A stretch of 64,000 nt of DNA, from the NCBI GenBank assembly GCA_942492915.1, contig OW818662.1, positions 1,674,001 through 1,738,000 of the forward strand, read 5' to 3'. Made by a program: the position numbers and the translations under genes. This stretch comes from Turneriella sp942492915 (GTDB lineage Bacteria > Spirochaetota > Leptospiria > Turneriellales > Turneriellaceae). The notes below the pieces were generated by a model. The model saw only the letters and a program-made list of their open reading frames with translations, ran no database searches and was not told the origin of the DNA. This document shows, piece by piece, positions 9,911 to 19,143 of the stretch (position 1 is the first letter of the stretch; every line of letters begins with the position of its first letter).

Positions 9911-10299
9911 TGCTCGTTGAAGTTCGGCGCGAGCTTGTAAAACAAGACCATCGTTATTTTCAAAAGCGGTTTCTGCAAGATGCCCGAAACCGCATTGCCA
10001 TTTATATCTGGCAGTTGCCTGAAGATGACGAGAATGAGATGCTGCGCTTTCAGGTCTCTTACAGGGAAATCGCTCTCGATTGGGCGGCCGAGCGCGGCAT
10101 GCGCCTCGCAATCGTCGACGACGGCGATAATCCAATGGGTATGAAAAGGTCGCCGATTTTGACCGCCGAAAATAAAGTAAACAGGCTGGCAGTGCTCAGA
10201 CTTTGCGAATATCTTGACGAGCACGCAGAAAAAGTTTCACTGCGCTTTATAAGGGATATCATCGTGAGTGAAGTGCTGCAAGGAAACCGCAATCCATGA
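9910..10299 (+). CDS. Conserved-looking cytosolic protein, unknown function
   Basis: A 129-residue soluble protein rich in charged residues, with no signal, membrane segment or metal motif that I can recognise. It sits between the VKOR-DsbA fusion, overlapping its stop codon, and aroE, overlapping that start by 4 bases. Tight translational coupling on both sides argues that it is a real gene of this operon. Basic segments (VRRELVKQDHRYFQKRF near the N-terminus) might suggest nucleic acid or protein binding, but this is speculative. Confidence 0.75.
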   Translation: MLVEVRRELVKQDHRYFQKRFLQDARNRIAIYIWQLPEDDENEMLRFQVSYREIALDWAAERGMRLAIVDDGDNPMGMKRSPILTAENKVNRLAVLRLCEYLDEHAEKVSLRFIRDIIVSEVLQGNRNP

Positions 10300-11234
10300 A
10301 AATCGACGCAGCGACACAGTTATACGGTATCATCGGTAATCCGCTGAGCCACACGTATTCACCCGCAATGCACAATGCCGGGTTTGCCGCGCGCAAGATT
10401 AACGCCGTCTACCTCGCTTTCCCGATCAAAAATCTGATACAGCTCAAGTATTCGATGAACTACTGGAACATACGGGGACTCTCGGTCACGATACCGTATA
10501 AAATTTCAATCCGCCGGCTGCTCGATCGCATCGACCCGCTTGCCCTGCAGATCGGTTCGGTAAACACCATCGTCTGGGGAAAAACCGGATTGCTCGAAGG
10601 TTACAATACCGACGGGCCGGGCGCAATGATGGCACTGCACAAATCGCGCGTGGCGCTCGCGGGAAAGAAGATACTGGTTATCGGTTCGGGCGGCTCTGCC
10701 CGCAGCATAGCGTTTGCGCTGACCCGGGAAAAACCCGCCGAAATAGGAATTCTGGCGCGAAATCCCATGATGGCGATGCAGCTCGCGCGCAACCTGACGC
10801 TGAACCGTGAAAACCCGAAGGTTTCGCTGCACCTGCAACCGCAGGGCCGCGGCTTACAGAAATCCCTGATTGATCTGATGCCGCAGAGCGGACGCAAATG
10901 GGAAAGCCGGCCTTATACCGGGGCCAAAGAGCTGCACGATTACGACATCGTGATCAATACAACGCCCGTCGGCATGAAAGGGTCTGCGGCAGCGGGCGCA
11001 TCGCCGCTCACGGCAGAAGAACTAACTAAGGGACAGACGGTATTTGATATCGTTTATAATCCGGCTGAGACGCCGCTCCTTCGGCTTGCGAAAAAGCGGG
11101 GATGTCATATCGTTCTGGGTTACAAAATGCTTTTGTACCAGGGTGTACTGCAGTTTGAACTCTTCACTGGAAAAAAGGCGCCCGTACTCGAAATGGAAAA
11201 GGCGCTGCTCGCCCAAATCAGGAGTGTAAAGTGA
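10296..11234 (+). CDS. aroE: Shikimate dehydrogenase
   Basis: NADPH-dependent reduction of 3-dehydroshikimate to shikimate in chorismate synthesis. Substrate-site residues are visible: the SHTYS motif at 18-22, TIPYK with the catalytic Lys69, and NTDG with Asp106. The nucleotide-binding loop is GSGGSAR near 130, followed by INTTPVGM and a C-terminal GYKMLLYQG helix. At 312 residues it is longer than the usual 270-280 because of a roughly 30-residue insertion around 190-215. It is coupled by a 4-base overlap to the upstream unknown gene and to aroK downstream, so the two shikimate steps are co-translated. Confidence 0.95.
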   Translation: MKIDAATQLYGIIGNPLSHTYSPAMHNAGFAARKINAVYLAFPIKNLIQLKYSMNYWNIRGLSVTIPYKISIRRLLDRIDPLALQIGSVNTIVWGKTGLLEGYNTDGPGAMMALHKSRVALAGKKILVIGSGGSARSIAFALTREKPAEIGILARNPMMAMQLARNLTLNRENPKVSLHLQPQGRGLQKSLIDLMPQSGRKWESRPYTGAKELHDYDIVINTTPVGMKGSAAAGASPLTAEELTKGQTVFDIVYNPAETPLLRLAKKRGCHIVLGYKMLLYQGVLQFELFTGKKAPVLEMEKALLAQIRSVK

Positions 11235-11836
11235 GCGATCGCAACCGACGCAGGCGCCGTCCTCATGGTGGCGGCAGGCCACAGGCGAGAGTGAATGCCC
11301 CGACGCGGCCGAGACTTGCACTCATCGGCTTTCGTGGCGTCGGCAAATCTGCCATAGCGCGCAGGCTCGCTGAGTATTGGCAGATGCCGCTCATTTCTCT
11401 CGATGAACAGATTGAACGAAACGCCGGCTCACGCATAGAAGATATCGTGAAACAGCAGGGTTGGCCGGCGTTCAGAGATCTTGAATACGCGGCACTCGAA
11501 CAGGCAGCAGCAAATGATCGCCTGCTGCTCGACTGCGGTGGCGGAATCGTCGAAGAAGCGAACGGCGAACGCAGCGAACGAAAAATACGTTTGCTGCGCG
11601 AGCGATTCTTCTGTATCTATATTTCGGTTAGCGAAGAAAAAATGAAATACCGCCTCACATCACTCGCGCGTAATGCGTCCCGCCCTGACCTGAGCGGCGC
11701 TGATTCACCAGATTCGCTGCTCGAAGTTTTCAGACGACGCGAACCTCTGTATCTTGAGCTGGCGCATATGGTCGTCGATGTATCTGATACCAATATAACC
11801 GAAAGCGCTATGCGTATCACGCAGATGTTCAAATAA
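11231..11836 (+). CDS. aroK: Shikimate kinase
   Basis: Phosphorylates shikimate at the 3-hydroxyl with ATP, the step after AroE. The kinase core starts near residue 28, with Walker A GFRGVGKS at 33-40, a SLDEQIE substrate-binding Asp, an FRDLE motif and the DCGGG loop. In front is an unusual arginine- and glycine-rich extension of about 27 residues, probably disordered. The total of 201 residues exceeds the common 170-175. The start is a GTG that overlaps the aroE stop. A T-rich terminator follows. Confidence 0.93.
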   Translation: MSDRNRRRRRPHGGGRPQARVNAPTRPRLALIGFRGVGKSAIARRLAEYWQMPLISLDEQIERNAGSRIEDIVKQQGWPAFRDLEYAALEQAAANDRLLLDCGGGIVEEANGERSERKIRLLRERFFCIYISVSEEKMKYRLTSLARNASRPDLSGADSPDSLLEVFRRREPLYLELAHMVVDVSDTNITESAMRITQMFK

Positions 11837-11872
11837 TTCAAGCGCAATTTTTGAATCGTTCCGATTTTTTTT
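11836..11872 (+). terminator. Probable intrinsic terminator after aroK
   Basis: ATTCAA (11836-11841) and TTGAAT (11851-11856) form a 6-bp stem starting within the aroK stop region. It is followed by a run of eight Ts at 11865-11872. Position and T-run suit a rho-independent terminator for the aroE-aroK operon, though the stem is AT-rich and weak. Confidence 0.5.
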
Positions 11873-11930
11873 GTCGATTTTTCTTCGGATGGTTGACGCT
11901 TTATGCCCCTTCTAGGCTGGGTCGTTTTCG

Positions 11931-13421
11931 ATGTTTCGCGTCTTGCTCGTAACAAAAAATCGTGCGCTTGGTGAGCACTGCCGTAAACATCTTCCCGATG
12001 GGTTTCGCCTGCGTACCGTCGGTCGTCTGAATCTGAAAAACGAGGGCCTCGCTGGTACCATTGTTGTTTTTGATTCCACGTACCTGACCGATTCAACCGA
12101 TGCCATTGTTGCCGAACTCGCAGATCGTTATGCCGCAGAACAGGGTGGTATTTCTCTCGGCATGCTCATGCATGAAGACGATCGCGCCAAGGCATTTTCG
12201 CTCTTTCCGCAGAATCTGGCATACATCGACGGAATCTTGCATTACCGTATTCAGTCAGCGCGCGTGCACGGTCTTGGGCGGGCCGAATGGTTCTGGTTAC
12301 TCGATTCGCAGCGTAAGAAATTGCACCAGCTCGGTGAAAGTCTTCTGGCAAAAGACGAGAACGTGATGCTGGCCCGCCGCCTCGCAAGGCTCGAGCCCGA
12401 TTCAGGCACAGTAAAACGATTCCCGGCCTTCTTGCAGGGCAAATCGAAATCTATTCTGCGCTTTCGCGAGCAGGTCATCGAGATCGCGGCAGCCCACCAC
12501 TACCTCGCGATTTCGAGCCATGACTCGATTCCGTCAGAAGAGTTTCTCGAATATTATACCGCACTGATAAGTCCCGCAAGGCCCCTCAGATACCAGATTA
12601 TTGATTTGGCAGTGCTGCCGGCGGCGTTGCACGCGCAGGCTATTTGGCCGCAGCGCAAGAAGAGTGGCAAAGCACACTCTGCCGCAATCGCCCCCGTGGT
12701 CTGCCTTAAGAATTTACATCTGCTCGGCTGGCAGAACCAGGGGATTCTGCTTCAACACGTTAAGGCCCTGCGCGAGAGTGGGGCCAAAGAAGGCATGCCA
12801 CGTCTGCGGTACGTGTTCGAATTGCCACCCGATATCGGCCAGCGGGTGCGCAGGGGCTCTTTCAGGCAAGAGCTGTTTTCAGTGCTGCGCAAGGCCAACG
12901 CCGAATTACCGGCGCTGCACGAGCGCCCGCAGGATATTACCCAGATAGCTGCGGAGTATATTACGCGGCACAAGTTCACTCCGCTGGTCGAGAACCATGC
13001 TGAGATCGCGGCTCGCATTCTTGAGCGATTTGACCTGTCGAGCGGCTACGCAGGACTTTACCTCACGCTTGACCTGCTTAACGACTTCGAGAGAAGCAAA
13101 GGTGTTCCGGTGTTTGAATTTTCAGGCACCGGCGACGATTCAGAAGCGTTTCGTGCTGCACGGAGCTTTCTGCGCGAACAGGTAGAACCAGAACCGGCAA
13201 CGCTGTTTCAGGGACTCGCCAGCAGCGAAAAACAGGCGCTGAGCCTCGATTTTGTGGAACGCAGCTACATTGCCGCGGTCTGCGAGCGGTATGGCTGGCA
13301 GGTGACCGAAGCCGCACGGCATCTTTCCATCTCGCGCAAAACACTATATGACAAAATGCGCCGTTACAAGCTTGCCCGACCTGAAAACTCGGGGCGGCGG
13401 GCGAGCCGCAGGGCGTCGTGA
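11931..13421 (+). CDS. Degenerate NtrC-like regulator with Fis-type DNA-binding domain
   Basis: A 496-residue protein. The C-terminus (about 445-482) is a Fis-type helix-turn-helix, with VTEAARHLSISRKTLYDKMRRY matching the NtrC-family consensus. The middle (about 165-345) aligns in order with an NtrC-type AAA+ domain: a GKSKSILRFREQV segment, then LAVLP where 'NCAALP' is expected, then FRQELF...LPALHERPQDI, equal to the FREDL...LPPLRER.EDI block. Walker A is replaced by SHDSIPSEE (196-204), Walker B by VVCLKN (256-261), and the GAFTGA loop is missing. The first 110 residues look like a worn receiver domain. It is probably a DNA-binding regulator without ATPase or sigma-54 activation. Its targets are unknown. 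Confidence 0.8.
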   Translation: MFRVLLVTKNRALGEHCRKHLPDGFRLRTVGRLNLKNEGLAGTIVVFDSTYLTDSTDAIVAELADRYAAEQGGISLGMLMHEDDRAKAFSLFPQNLAYIDGILHYRIQSARVHGLGRAEWFWLLDSQRKKLHQLGESLLAKDENVMLARRLARLEPDSGTVKRFPAFLQGKSKSILRFREQVIEIAAAHHYLAISSHDSIPSEEFLEYYTALISPARPLRYQIIDLAVLPAALHAQAIWPQRKKSGKAHSAAIAPVVCLKNLHLLGWQNQGILLQHVKALRESGAKEGMPRLRYVFELPPDIGQRVRRGSFRQELFSVLRKANAELPALHERPQDITQIAAEYITRHKFTPLVENHAEIAARILERFDLSSGYAGLYLTLDLLNDFERSKGVPVFEFSGTGDDSEAFRAARSFLREQVEPEPATLFQGLASSEKQALSLDFVERSYIAAVCERYGWQVTEAARHLSISRKTLYDKMRRYKLARPENSGRRASRRAS

Positions 13422-14062
13422 AACGGCCGTCGCTGAGGGTCGGCTCGGGTCGGCTTAAGCGCACGTCAATTCCCGGAGCGCGGGCGCACCGGCAGCACCA
13501 GAATTCTACAAGCGCGCGGGTAAAAGAGGCTGCTTTTCAGCTGGTGCGTAACCACGTCGATATCGACGATGCCTGGGTATTCTTCGATCTGTTCGCGGGC
13601 AGCGGGCAGATGGGAATCGAAGCGCTGAGCCTGGGTGCGCAGCAGGTTACCTTCGTCGATCTTGCCCCTGAAAGACTCAGCGACATACAGCGGGCTCTTC
13701 AGGCCCTCGATATTGAGCGCAGTACATTCACATTGGTCAGAACGCGCGCAAACAAAGTTCTGACAGAGGCCTTTGCGGTCAAAGAAGCGCAGGTGGTTGT
13801 GTGGGCTGACCCGCCTTATACCTACGGGAATTCGCCATCGAACGACCCGGCTAACCTGATTATGCTCTATCGGGCGGCGGTTACGGAGTCATCGGCGCCC
13901 TACCCGGTTCTGATCATGCAACTGCACGAAAAAAACCCGGCGATGGCTCCGGAATTTCTTGCTGCGAATCCCGATTTGCACGTGTATCGGTATGGTTCGA
14001 ATTGTTTGTTGGTGCTGCATACAGGCGAAGCCGCCACAAAAGACGAGACGACGCAAGTTTGA
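13418..14062 (+). CDS. rsmD: RsmD-family 16S rRNA (guanine-N2)-methyltransferase
   Basis: A SAM-dependent methyltransferase of the type that modifies G966 in 16S rRNA during small-subunit assembly. The family signature RVKEAAF lies near residue 30, the SAM loop FDLFAGSGQMGIEAL around 60-75 and the catalytic ADPPYTYG near 133. The 214 residues are slightly longer than usual, with a basic N-terminal stretch. The GTG start overlaps the regulator's stop by 4 bases, so the two are translationally coupled; that does not by itself link their functions. Confidence 0.9.
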   Translation: MKRPSLRVGSGRLKRTSIPGARAHRQHQNSTSARVKEAAFQLVRNHVDIDDAWVFFDLFAGSGQMGIEALSLGAQQVTFVDLAPERLSDIQRALQALDIERSTFTLVRTRANKVLTEAFAVKEAQVVVWADPPYTYGNSPSNDPANLIMLYRAAVTESSAPYPVLIMQLHEKNPAMAPEFLAANPDLHVYRYGSNCLLVLHTGEAATKDETTQV

Positions 14063-14104
14063 GTTCTCCTTTACCTGCAGTGCGGAGCTTCGGAAAGGTT
14101 CACT

Positions 14105-14887
14105 ATGAATTTCAAATTAAGCGACCACGGCAGCGGCAAGAAGCTGGCCCGCTTCATCGATATTTGCACCAACGATCAGAATTCTTTGACGAGGGCGAGC
14201 CTCATCGAACTGACAAAAATCCTGCACGACACGCAGGCCGATGAAAAATACGCCGCGCTCGTTTTCACTTCGGAAAATCCTAAATTCTTTTCAAACGGCC
14301 TCGACGCGTCGAATGTCGGCACGACGCCCGATGATAAACTTGCAGAAGAAGTCGGCGAAATCGTACTTTTCTTCGACCATTTTCTGCGTTTTGACAAGCC
14401 CGTAATAGCCGAGGTCAGCGGTTACGCGATGGGTGGCGGGGCGGTTATCACCGTCGGCAGCGATTACAAGTACATGCTCGAAGGCAAAGCGCGTATTTCA
14501 TTCAGCGAAGTACTCGTCGGCCTGCCCCTGCCGGGAACATTCATTGATAAAATTGCACGCACGGTCTACCCGCCATTTGTCAATAGCGTGTGCGCTGCCG
14601 AAAACTACAAGGCAGGCGAGGCTAAGGCAATCGGACTCATAGACGAGACGGCGCCCGATCTCGAAAGCCTGCGTAAGCTGACACTCAAGAAGCTCGATTA
14701 CCTCAATCGCATTCCCCTGTCGGCGCTGCAGCGCACAAAACAGTCGATCAACGCGCCGATACTCGAGCGGTCTGAAGCGAGCCTCAAGCACACCTACGAA
14801 TCGTTCACCACACCCATTATCGTAAAGAACTTTCGTGAAGCGATGAATGCGCTCGCCGAAAAGCGCAGACCGCAGTATCTTGACTGA
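14105..14887 (+). CDS. Enoyl-CoA hydratase/isomerase (crotonase) family protein
   Basis: A 260-residue crotonase-fold enzyme acting on an acyl-CoA. The oxyanion-hole regions are visible: FFSNGLDASNVG near 60-70 and VSGYAMGGGAVITVGSDY around 102-118. SFSEVLVGLPLPG near 133-145 places a single acidic residue like the enoyl-CoA isomerase/hydratase group. The exact reaction (isomerase, hydratase or other) cannot be decided from sequence. A GGAAAGG ribosome site precedes the ATG. It is followed almost directly by hslU in the same direction, the two ends overlapping by only a few bases or none depending on the hslU start. Confidence 0.85.
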   Translation: MNFKLSDHGSGKKLARFIDICTNDQNSLTRASLIELTKILHDTQADEKYAALVFTSENPKFFSNGLDASNVGTTPDDKLAEEVGEIVLFFDHFLRFDKPVIAEVSGYAMGGGAVITVGSDYKYMLEGKARISFSEVLVGLPLPGTFIDKIARTVYPPFVNSVCAAENYKAGEAKAIGLIDETAPDLESLRKLTLKKLDYLNRIPLSALQRTKQSINAPILERSEASLKHTYESFTTPIIVKNFREAMNALAEKRRPQYLD

Positions 14888-14888
14888 G

Positions 14889-16256
14889 ATGCTGTCAGAA
14901 TATAAGCCAACCGAGATTGTCCGTCACCTCGACGGGTTTATCATCGGTCAGGCGGATGCAAAACGTGCTGTGGCGATCGCGCTCAGAAACAGGGAGCGCC
15001 GCCTTGCCCTCGGCGAGCATCCGCTGCGCGACGAAATTCATCCGAAAAATATTATCATGATCGGGCCGACCGGAGTCGGTAAAACAGAAATTGCCCGCCG
15101 GCTGGCCAAGATGGCCAATGCGCCATTTATCAAGGTTGAAGCAACGAAATATACTGAAGTTGGCTACGTCGGCCGCGACGTAGAGAGCATGATTCGCGAC
15201 CTGCTGATGACTGCGATGAAAATCGTGCGGCAAGAGTACGAAGAAAAAAATAAAGACGAGGCAGAAAAGCGCACCGAAGAGCGATTGCTTGACCTGCTGC
15301 TTTCGGGAAAGTCAGCCGTCGAAACGCCCAAACCAGATTCGACAACCGTAACAACCACAGATGACGATGAAATTATCGCGCGGGACATCTTTCGAAAAAA
15401 ACTGCGTGCGGGAAAACTCGAAGACCGGGAAGTCGAATTGCGCACTTCGCAGGCGCCCGGCCCTCAGGTATCTGTACAGATGATGGCGATACCCGGCATG
15501 GAAGAGATTGAAAACCAGATGCAGAACATGCTCGGAGATATTTTTCCCAAAAAGAGGGAGAACCGAAAGGTGAGCATCACGCAGGCCCGCAAACTTATCC
15601 ATCAGGAAGAACTCGAGCAGCTGATCGACCAGGAAAAACTCAAAGAAGAGGCAATCAAGCGTACCGAGACTACGGGAATTGTATTCATCGATGAAATTGA
15701 CAAGATAGCGAGCCGGGGCGGCAAAGGTTCCCCCGACGTTTCGCGCGAAGGCGTGCAACGGGATATTCTGCCGCTCGTCGAGGGGTCGACGGTCAACACA
15801 CGCCATGGTTCGGTGAAAACCGACCACATACTGTTTATCGCCGCCGGCGCGTTTCACATCGCCTCGGTTACCGATCTGATTCCGGAGCTTCAGGGACGGT
15901 TTCCAATTCGCGTCGAATTAAAACCGCTCAATCGTGAAGATTATGTCAGTATTTTGCAAACACCCAAGAATGCGCTCGCCAAGCAATACCAGGCGCTGCT
16001 CTCCACCGAAAACGTAAGTATTCGCTTTGAAAGTTCGGGATTCGAAGCAATCGCCGAAATCGCGTACGAAATGAATTCGCGCAACGAAAACATCGGCGCA
16101 AGAAGACTGCACACCATTCTGGAAAAACTTTTTGAAAAACCTTCGTTCGAACCCGAAAAATATGCGGAGACTGATCTGGTTGTCGATCGCGATTTTGTCA
16201 ACCACGAACTCAGTGATATTGTAAAGAATCAGGACCTCTCGCGCTTTATACTGTGA
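14889..16256 (+). CDS. hslU: HslU, ATPase subunit of the HslUV protease
   Basis: A 455-residue AAA+ unfoldase (ClpY). Normally it feeds substrates into the HslV peptidase. It has the N-terminal HLDGFIIGQADAKRAVA segment, Walker A GPTGVGKTEIARRLA, the pore loop TEVGYVGRD, a central I-domain of about 130 residues, Walker B GIVFIDEIDKI, the RDILPLVEG block and a canonical C-terminus ending in LSRFIL. The start at MLSEYKPTE fits the family; an earlier in-frame ATG exists at 14847 inside the previous gene. No hslV lies next to it or elsewhere in this window, which is unusual because the two are commonly adjacent. Confidence 0.96.
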   Translation: MLSEYKPTEIVRHLDGFIIGQADAKRAVAIALRNRERRLALGEHPLRDEIHPKNIIMIGPTGVGKTEIARRLAKMANAPFIKVEATKYTEVGYVGRDVESMIRDLLMTAMKIVRQEYEEKNKDEAEKRTEERLLDLLLSGKSAVETPKPDSTTVTTTDDDEIIARDIFRKKLRAGKLEDREVELRTSQAPGPQVSVQMMAIPGMEEIENQMQNMLGDIFPKKRENRKVSITQARKLIHQEELEQLIDQEKLKEEAIKRTETTGIVFIDEIDKIASRGGKGSPDVSREGVQRDILPLVEGSTVNTRHGSVKTDHILFIAAGAFHIASVTDLIPELQGRFPIRVELKPLNREDYVSILQTPKNALAKQYQALLSTENVSIRFESSGFEAIAEIAYEMNSRNENIGARRLHTILEKLFEKPSFEPEKYAETDLVVDRDFVNHELSDIVKNQDLSRFIL

Positions 16257-19141
16257 TGAAAGGCTCTCTGAGGGCGATCGCATTCGGCGCGCTGCTAGCG
16301 GCGTGGTTGTCGCCACGGCCAGTCGCCGCCGATTCATTCGACTCTGAGCAGAGTTTTCGCACGGCCATGTCGGCATTTAAAGAGAAGAGTTTCTATTCTG
16401 CGAGGCTGCTGTTACAAGAAATTATCCTCAAAGACCCGAAAGGCGAATATGGCGACGACGCGCAGTATTATCTCGCGATGACGTATTATTACGAAGGCGA
16501 TTATAAAACTGCGCAGTTCGAATTTAAAGCGCTGCAGAGAGATTTTCCCGAATCACAGTTTGTCGTCAGGTCGGCATTTTGGAACGGCGAAGCGTGGTTC
16601 TACCGCAAGCAATACCGCGAGGCAATAGAATCGCACGCAGCTTTTGTGCGAAAGTACCGCGAAAACATGCTGGCAGCCTCGTCGCTCTACACGATCGGCT
16701 ATATCTACAATGACCAGAAGCGCTTCGACGAGGCGATTATTGAGTTCTCCCGAGCGCTGAAAGAATACCCTGAGAGCACTGCCGCGCCCGCGCTGACTCT
16801 GCAGCTCGGTATCGCGCAGTTCAACTCGCAGCAATTTGCGGCCGCGCGCAGGCAGTTTGAAACCCTGCTCGTCAAATACACTGCGGCTGACAACCTTGCG
16901 GCCGCTCGATTCTGGCTCGGCAAGAGCTTTTACGCAGAAGAAAAATATCCCGACGCCCTGCGCGAATTTGCGGCAGTTCTCAAAGACTATCCGAAAGGCG
17001 ATGAGGCCGCAGAAGCACTTTATCTGTCGGCGCTCTGCAAATACAAACAGAAAAAGAATGCAGAGGCCTCGCAGCTGCTCGAAGATCTGTTTGTGCGCTT
17101 TGCTGAACATTCGATTTACCCGTTTGCGCGTTTTCGGCACGCGCAACTGCTTTCTGAAACGGGTAACGACGATGCCGCGCTGCCTTCGCTGCTTGAAATC
17201 ATTAATCAGCACCAAACACACGAAACTTTTGCGCCCGCGCTCGAACTGCTCGCTGAAATCAGACGTCGGCAGAATAAGACCAACGAAGCAATTCTGACGT
17301 TCGAGGCCCTGGGTAACGAAAAGACGCTGACCGGCAAGGGCCGCAAAGAGCTGCTGCGCCGGCACGCTGATCTGCTCTATAACGAACGTCGTTATACAGA
17401 AGCGTCTGCAGTCTACGCGAAACTCGCAAATGAGTTCAGCGGTGATAATGATGGCGCGATGCAATACCTGCTGCATGCACGTTCACTCTACCGCGAAGGT
17501 AAATTCGAAGCTGCTTTGACACAGCTGGCGCTGCTCGAGAAGAAATTCGACGAGGGTGACGCACGCGCTGAGGCGCTTTTTCTGCGTGCCGAAATAACGT
17601 ACTCTCTCGGCAAATTCACCGAAGCTTTGCAGCAATACGCCCGGTTCATCAAGCGGCACAAAGGGCATGCCCGAATTTTCGACGCGGAGCTAGGCATCGG
17701 TTGGGTGTATTTCGAGCTGAAGCAGTATGCACGCGCAGCAGACACGTTTCGGCGCCTGCTCAAGACCTACAAGACCCCGGAACAGGAATCGCGCGCGTTG
17801 CTCGCGCTCGGGGCCTGCCAGTATAACCTGCGCGACCTGGACGGTGCCCGCGAATCATACCAGCGCATTATTGGGACGCATGGAAAGGTGCGTGAACATG
17901 CATCTGAGGCAACCTACCAGCTCGCCTGGCTCGAATTTCGAAAGAACAACTATGAAGAGGCCGAAAAAATCTTCAGAAAGTATCTAGAACGCGATGCTCA
18001 TGACACCCCACGAGCGGCCGAAGCTCTCTATTTTTCGGCGCTCTGCCGGTACCAGCTGGGCGACCTGCCCGCGGCTGAGCAGCAGTTCACCGGTTTATAT
18101 TCTGATGCACAAAAACCGTCGTGGATTCGCGAAAGGGCGATACAAGATCTGGCGCGCACCAGGCAGTCGCGAAAAGACTTTGTTTCGGCGCTTGCCACAT
18201 ACCGCCGCTATATCGCTGAATTTCCCGAATCTCAGGGTGTCGAAGAAGCGCTCTATCATATCGCAGAACTCGCACTGAAGAACGACAACCTGGGCGAAGC
18301 AAACGACACGCGCAACATGCTGCGAAGCCGCAACCGCAATTCACCCTGGATGGTTGAAACCCTGCGCGAACTTGTCGTCTACCACAAGCGCAAGAAGAAC
18401 TTTGACGAAGCAAACGCTGAACTTTCTGAACTCGAATCTTTGCAGACCAAACCGACGCAGAAGCTCGATCTGCTGCTTTCGCGGGCATCTCTGCTGGCCG
18501 AGCAGAAACAATATGACCAGGCAGGTAAATTGGTCGAGAGGGTACTGGTAGATGAAGATGCGACTGAGTCGCTGCTGCTCAGAGCAGCCAACCAGTTGTT
18601 TGAAATTTTCGACACCCAATCGCGATTCACTGACGCCGCGCTGAGAGCCAAAAAGCTCTCACAACGATTCACGGAAAATGAAATCTTGCGCGATGAAATG
18701 CTTTTTTTTCTCGGCAAATACCAACTGCTGAGCGCCGAACAAAGTGACGGCCGTGAAACACTGCGCGGGCTCCTGAAGTCACGAATGCTGGGCGCCCGGG
18801 CGCGATACCTGCTCGCAGAGTCGCACCAGGCCGAAGGTGATACAGGTCGGGCGCTGGACTATTACAGACAAATTGCGCAGAAGCCTGACTCGGCGCTCTA
18901 CCTCAAAGCCCGGCTGAATATCGGGGAAATTCTGTACCTGCGTAAAGAATTTGAACCCGCTGCCCGCGAATTCAGCAGGGTCGCTTTTTCTGATTCACGC
19001 GACGACCTCGTATATGAACGCGCGCTTTACCGCGCGGCACAGTCTTTTCGCGAAATCAGCAAATCTACCGAATTCGAATCGTTTCGTGCCCGGCTGCGCG
19101 AAGCGTTTCCACAAAGCCGATACCTGAAAGAACTGGAGTAA
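16253..19141 (+). CDS. Large periplasmic TPR-repeat protein
   Basis: A 962-residue protein with a signal peptide (about residues 1-26, ending VAADS). It then consists almost wholly of tetratricopeptide-like repeats, with recurrent YxxA...F..ALKEYPxS and AEALYxxA patterns, similar to YbgF/BamD-type TPR arrays. It should be periplasmic and act as a protein-protein scaffold, perhaps in envelope assembly. The start overlaps the hslU stop by 4 bases, and surE follows after 2 bases, so it lies inside one operon. No enzymatic domain is visible. Confidence 0.85.
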   Translation: MMKGSLRAIAFGALLAAWLSPRPVAADSFDSEQSFRTAMSAFKEKSFYSARLLLQEIILKDPKGEYGDDAQYYLAMTYYYEGDYKTAQFEFKALQRDFPESQFVVRSAFWNGEAWFYRKQYREAIESHAAFVRKYRENMLAASSLYTIGYIYNDQKRFDEAIIEFSRALKEYPESTAAPALTLQLGIAQFNSQQFAAARRQFETLLVKYTAADNLAAARFWLGKSFYAEEKYPDALREFAAVLKDYPKGDEAAEALYLSALCKYKQKKNAEASQLLEDLFVRFAEHSIYPFARFRHAQLLSETGNDDAALPSLLEIINQHQTHETFAPALELLAEIRRRQNKTNEAILTFEALGNEKTLTGKGRKELLRRHADLLYNERRYTEASAVYAKLANEFSGDNDGAMQYLLHARSLYREGKFEAALTQLALLEKKFDEGDARAEALFLRAEITYSLGKFTEALQQYARFIKRHKGHARIFDAELGIGWVYFELKQYARAADTFRRLLKTYKTPEQESRALLALGACQYNLRDLDGARESYQRIIGTHGKVREHASEATYQLAWLEFRKNNYEEAEKIFRKYLERDAHDTPRAAEALYFSALCRYQLGDLPAAEQQFTGLYSDAQKPSWIRERAIQDLARTRQSRKDFVSALATYRRYIAEFPESQGVEEALYHIAELALKNDNLGEANDTRNMLRSRNRNSPWMVETLRELVVYHKRKKNFDEANAELSELESLQTKPTQKLDLLLSRASLLAEQKQYDQAGKLVERVLVDEDATESLLLRAANQLFEIFDTQSRFTDAALRAKKLSQRFTENEILRDEMLFFLGKYQLLSAEQSDGRETLRGLLKSRMLGARARYLLAESHQAEGDTGRALDYYRQIAQKPDSALYLKARLNIGEILYLRKEFEPAAREFSRVAFSDSRDDLVYERALYRAAQSFREISKSTEFESFRARLREAFPQSRYLKELE

Positions 19142-19143
19142 TC

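Noticed and set aside
16553..17476. Long antisense frames (307 residues here; also 26668-27555 and 52798-53715)
   Set aside because: They lie exactly opposite well-supported TPR, LptD-like and kinase genes. Such shadows are expected from codon composition, and the translations show no motifs.
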